In this document: positions 6,575 to 8,653 of the stretch, one piece after another
Layout of the letters: the number at the start of each line of letters is the position of its first letter
How positions within the stretch are numbered: the first letter of the stretch is position 1
From: an uncultured Collinsella sp.
GTDB lineage: Bacteria > Actinomycetota > Coriobacteriia > Coriobacteriales > Coriobacteriaceae
Direction: 5' to 3'
Assembly: GCA_958439425.1 (NCBI GenBank)
Contig: CAUBVH010000039.1
Span: forward strand, 1 to 8,653
DNA: 8,653 bases
Program-made: the position numbers and the translations under genes
The notes under the pieces: model-generated
Databases searched by the model: none
The model's input: only the letters and a program-made list of their open reading frames with translations
What the model was told of the DNA's origin: nothing

Positions 6575-6627
6575 CGGCATGGAGGCGGGGGCATTGCGCG
6601 CAATTCTTCGCCGCGGTCTCCCGTCGT

Positions 6628-6642
6628 GCAACCAACGGTTGC
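6628..6642. repeat. Inverted repeat in the trmO/regulator divergent region, candidate operator
   Basis: Perfect 6-bp arms GCAACC (6628-6633) and GGTTGC (6637-6642) sit around AAC, directly abutting the -35 box at 6643. XRE regulators commonly bind such short dyads near their own promoter, so an autoregulatory operator is possible. One short repeat is weak evidence. Confidence 0.3.
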
Positions 6643-6671
6643 TTGGAAGGGCGCCTGCCGCCGCGTATGCT
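6643..6671 (+). promoter_or_regulatory. Promoter of the XRE-TipAS regulator
   Basis: TTGGAA (6643-6648) and TATGCT (6666-6671) each match the consensus at 4 of 6 positions, with an ideal 17-bp spacer. The start codon is 30 bp downstream, preceded by AAGGAG at 6691-6696, 5 nt before the ATG. Confidence 0.45.
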
Positions 6672-6701
6672 TAAGCCATCAACCAGCAGAAAGGAGCCGC
6701 T

Positions 6702-7529
6702 ATGGCCTTTGCAGAAAAGCTCATTGCCATCCGTCGCGCCCATCACCTTACCCAAGAGCAGCTCGCCGCCAAACTCTTTGTCACGCGCCAAGCCGTCAGC
6801 CGTTGGGAGCGCGACGAGGTCACCCCGGGCATCGACATGATGAAGCTCATTGCCGCCGTAACCGGAGAGCCGTTGTCCCACCTGCTCGAAATGCCCGAGC
6901 ATTATTGCCAGAGCTGCGGCATGATACTCACGCCCGACGACTGCGGCACCGATGCCACGGGCGCCACGACCGACCATTACTGCAAGTGGTGCTACGACCA
7001 CGGTAAGTACACCTACGACACCACCATGGAGGCGATGATCGAGGATTGCGCCCCGCGGCTGGCGCAAAACACCGGCATGTCGCTCGACGAAGCCGTCTCG
7101 CTCATGGGCGCCGTCCTGCCGCAACTGGAGCGCTGGCGCACCGTGCAGGAAAACGAGAAGTGCTACGGCGCCGAAGCGCGGGCACGCTATGGCGATGAGG
7201 CTATCGATGCAGCAAATGAAGCGCTGCTGGACATGGACCCCGAGACATGGAACGACATGAAGGAACTTGAACGCGCTGTTCTGGGCCAGCTCTCGATTGC
7301 CATGAGTGACGGCGATGCGGACGGAAACGTGGCTCGCAAGCTTGTCGCGATGCATCGTCGCTGGATTGCTCTCAACTGGGGATGCGAGCCCCAAGACGAG
7401 GCGTACCTGGGGCTCGCCCACGGCTATCTTACCGACCAGCGCTTTGTTGACTACTACGACAAGCCCTGCGGCACCGGAGCCACGGCGTTTCTGGTACAGG
7501 CAATCGAGTCGTCGTTGACGCGCGCATAG
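6702..7529 (+). CDS. XRE-family regulator with zinc ribbon and C-terminal TipAS-like ligand domain
   Basis: A 275-aa three-part protein. Residues 4-62 are an XRE/Cro-C1 helix-turn-helix (LTQEQLAAKLFVTRQAVSRW, then the usual T-P-x-I-D). Residues 67-115 form a putative zinc ribbon of the PF12674 type (YCQSCGMILTPDD...DHYCKWCYDHGKYTYDTTMEAMIE), with Cys69/Cys72 and Cys94/Cys97 as likely zinc ligands. Residues about 155-272 look like TipAS, the ligand pocket of TipA-type regulators: a GAEARARYGDEAI start, a central AMHRRWIALNW helix (216-226), LTDQRFVDYYDK (243-254) and a final GATAFLVQAI (258-267). TipAS domains bind thiopeptides in Streptomyces TipA and are elsewhere mostly fused to MerR HTHs. 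A ligand- or redox-responsive transcription regulator is inferred. Neighbours are trmO (divergent) and a glutaredoxin 51 bp downstream. Domain calls come from motif recognition: the HTH is certain, the zinc ribbon very likely, and TipAS likely. Confidence 0.85.
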   Translation: MAFAEKLIAIRRAHHLTQEQLAAKLFVTRQAVSRWERDEVTPGIDMMKLIAAVTGEPLSHLLEMPEHYCQSCGMILTPDDCGTDATGATTDHYCKWCYDHGKYTYDTTMEAMIEDCAPRLAQNTGMSLDEAVSLMGAVLPQLERWRTVQENEKCYGAEARARYGDEAIDAANEALLDMDPETWNDMKELERAVLGQLSIAMSDGDADGNVARKLVAMHRRWIALNWGCEPQDEAYLGLAHGYLTDQRFVDYYDKPCGTGATAFLVQAIESSLTRA

Positions 7530-7580
7530 ACCGCGGCGGCTTTGGGTATTTCAATCAAAACTTCAACCGATTGGAGACCT

Positions 7581-7826
7581 ATGGCTACTGATCACGAGCT
7601 CATGCTCTACGTTATGACCGGCTGCCCGTATTGCATAAAGGTCAAGCACTTTTTGGCCGATAACGGCGTGACCATCCCTGAGCGCAACATCTCGACCGAC
7701 CCCGATGCCGAGCAGACGCTCATCGCCGTCGGCGGAAAGCGCCAGGTTCCCTGCCTGTTCATCGACGGTAAACCGCTCTACGAGTCGAGCGACATCATCG
7801 CGTGGGTGCAGAAGAACCTGCTCTAG
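7581..7826 (+). CDS. Small glutaredoxin-like thiol-disulfide oxidoreductase
   Basis: An 81-aa thioredoxin-fold protein of normal glutaredoxin length. The active site TGCPYC has Cys15 and Cys18 after the first strand, the cis-proline motif is QVPCLF (Pro57), and the GSH-binding-type C-terminal turn is YESSDIIAWV (67-76). It probably reduces protein or small-molecule disulfides in the cytoplasm; the reductant in this organism is unknown. The start at 7581 (MATDHELMLYV) is preferred over an upstream in-frame start at 7542 because TTGGAG precedes it (GGAG 4 nt away) and the extra 13 residues are not family-like. It follows the TipAS regulator by 51 bp on the same strand and could share its transcript, and a pair of hairpins follows it. 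A NrdH-type partner role for ribonucleotide reductase is possible but has no context support here. Confidence 0.9.
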   Translation: MATDHELMLYVMTGCPYCIKVKHFLADNGVTIPERNISTDPDAEQTLIAVGGKRQVPCLFIDGKPLYESSDIIAWVQKNLL

Positions 7827-7881
7827 CACGCGCACTGCGGCCAGTTCGCGCCAACCGAGCCGAACCCATACGAACCAAACA

Positions 7882-7942
7882 TGTACGCCAGCATCCAAAG
7901 TCGACATTTTCCGACATCTTTGGATGCTGACGTACAGCTTTT
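7882..7942 (+). terminator. Intrinsic terminator after the glutaredoxin gene
   Basis: 19-nt arms TGTACGCCAGCATCCAAAG (7882-7900) and 7918-7936 pair at 18 of 19 positions around a 17-nt loop. Four T follow at 7939-7942. It sits 55 nt past the glutaredoxin stop. The stem would also form in the opposite transcript, with a G·U pair in place of the mismatch. Confidence 0.65.
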
Positions 7943-7946
7943 CAAT

Positions 7947-8003
7947 CTAGTCATTGGGGACGTTCTTGAATGACTAGTCGTTAAAGAACGTCCAACGACT
8001 AGT
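7947..8003. repeat. Compound interlocking palindrome at the 3' end of the dus gene
   Basis: Three perfect inverted pairs interlock: CTAGTCATT (7947-7955) with 7969-7977; GGACGTTCTT (7958-7967) with 7984-7993; and ACTAGTCGTT (7973-7982) with 7994-8003. The outermost segments can also pair, giving one long arm pair (7947-7967 with 7984-8002) with a 2-nt bulge. The right end overlaps the TAG stop of the dus gene. It may terminate the dus transcript or be a copy of a genomic palindromic repeat family. No T-run follows on the minus strand. Confidence 0.7.
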
Positions 8004-8653
8004 AGCCACAAAAGCGGGCAACAGGCGCAAGCGGCTGCTCGCGAAAGACGCGCTCGACAGCAGCGCGGTATTCATCGACCTTTTTGGTCTTGCGAACGAG
8101 CTTGTGAACGGTCGCGGGATCGGCGAAGGCGCATTTGGCGTAGAACCACCACTCCTTCATGCGAAAGACCGCGTTGTCCCCAATCTCGTCCGCATAGGCC
8201 GCAAACAGCATGTCGTGGAAGCGCTGCAGCTCAGCGGCCGTGGCAGCAGGGCCGCCCTTAACCATGCGAGCCAGCGCGGGGTTCGCGAGCAAGCCGCGCC
8301 CCAACATTACGTGGCGTGTTCCGGGATAGGCCCCCACCAGCGCATCCATGTCCTCAAGATCAAAGATGTCGCCGTTATAGGCCACGGGAAACGGCGCCCG
8401 CTCCAACGTCTCGCCGTAAAACTCTTTACGCGGCGAGCCCGTATAACGGTCCTTTTGCACGCGCGGATGCACGATCAGCTCTGCCAGCGGCATGCGGCAA
8501 TAGAGGTCGAGCACGCGTTCGTACTCGTCATCGCTTTCCAACCCCAGCCTGGTCTTGACCGACACCGGCAAGGGTGAGCGTTCGCACACGTCGCTCAAGA
8601 ACACCTCGAGCTCATCCAGGTTGCGCAGAAAGCCCGAACCCTTGCCTTTGGCA
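7999..8653 (-). CDS. tRNA-dihydrouridine synthase (Dus family), C-terminal part, partial at the right edge
   Basis: FMN-dependent enzyme that reduces uridines in tRNA D-loops. The 217 visible codons before the stop stay open to the window end, so the N-terminal ~90-110 residues, including the first FMN contacts and probably the catalytic Cys, lie outside. The visible family order starts with AKGKGSGFLRN (just after the expected catalytic Cys loop). It continues with PVSVKTRLGLE, whose Lys contacts FMN, LIVHPRVQKDRYTG with the conserved His-Pro-Arg, VAYNGDIF, and MLGRGLLANP, which binds the FMN phosphate. A helical C-terminal domain (FHDMLFAAYADEIG...WWFYAKCAF) binds tRNA. The GTG at 8602-8604 is internal and not the start. 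The subfamily (DusA/B/C or the Firmicutes DUS1-like form) cannot be fixed without the N-terminus. The stop codon lies inside the compound palindrome. Confidence 0.92.
   Translation of the reverse strand, partial: AKGKGSGFLRNLDELEVFLSDVCERSPLPVSVKTRLGLESDDEYERVLDLYCRMPLAELIVHPRVQKDRYTGSPRKEFYGETLERAPFPVAYNGDIFDLEDMDALVGAYPGTRHVMLGRGLLANPALARMVKGGPAATAAELQRFHDMLFAAYADEIGDNAVFRMKEWWFYAKCAFADPATVHKLVRKTKKVDEYRAAVERVFREQPLAPVARFCGY

Noticed and set aside
6567..7421. Minus-strand open frame (284 codons) opposite the XRE-TipAS regulator
   Set aside because: No domain features, and the plus strand carries clear HTH and zinc-ribbon motifs with a ribosome site and promoter.
7853..7880. Short CGAACC direct repeats after the glutaredoxin gene, considered as a repeat array
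   Set aside because: Only two exact 6-bp copies; no regular spacing or spacers, so not a CRISPR or tandem repeat.

Overview
The window looks like a piece of a Collinsella-type genome (Coriobacteriia, Actinobacteria, human gut). The chromosomal genes are GC-rich, have GGAG-type ribosome sites and show typical Coriobacteriia gene content. No marker gene proves the genus, so the taxon is an inference. The first ~0.65 kb has different base and codon use and encodes a recombinase typical of Firmicutes conjugative transposons, so it looks acquired.

Layout, left to right. (1) 1-633, minus: N-terminal part of a large serine recombinase (TnpX/TndX type). Its promoter overlaps an inverted repeat that may also mark the end of the element. 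(2) 745-1224, plus: a flavin-binding NimA-like/PPOX protein starting ~110 bp from the recombinase start. A U-less hairpin separates it from the next, convergent block. (3) 4352 down to 1294, minus: a two-gene sensory unit. It pairs an amino-acid-type solute-binding lipoprotein with a hybrid histidine kinase; the two genes overlap by 4 nt and no permease or DNA-binding response regulator is nearby. (4) 5711-4497, minus: a MalY/PatB-type PLP C-S lyase ending in a strong hairpin. (5) 6561-5824, minus: the tRNA t6A37 methyltransferase TrmO, possibly translated from a leaderless mRNA. (6) 6702-7529, plus, divergent from trmO: a three-part regulator made of an XRE HTH, a zinc ribbon and a TipAS-type antibiotic-recognition domain. 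(7) 7581-7826, plus: a small glutaredoxin. (8) 7999-8653, minus: the C-terminal part of a tRNA-dihydrouridine synthase that runs off the right edge.

The most interesting items are four. The XRE-zinc ribbon-TipAS fusion swaps the MerR DNA-binding part of TipA for an XRE one. The solute-binding lipoprotein/hybrid kinase pair may be a split form of a Venus-flytrap sensor kinase. The glutaredoxin/dus gap holds interlocking palindromes with two mutually exclusive folds. The recombinase loses its expected family sequence close to the left edge. No complete new defence or mobile system is visible. There is no gene-free stretch longer than 300 bases.
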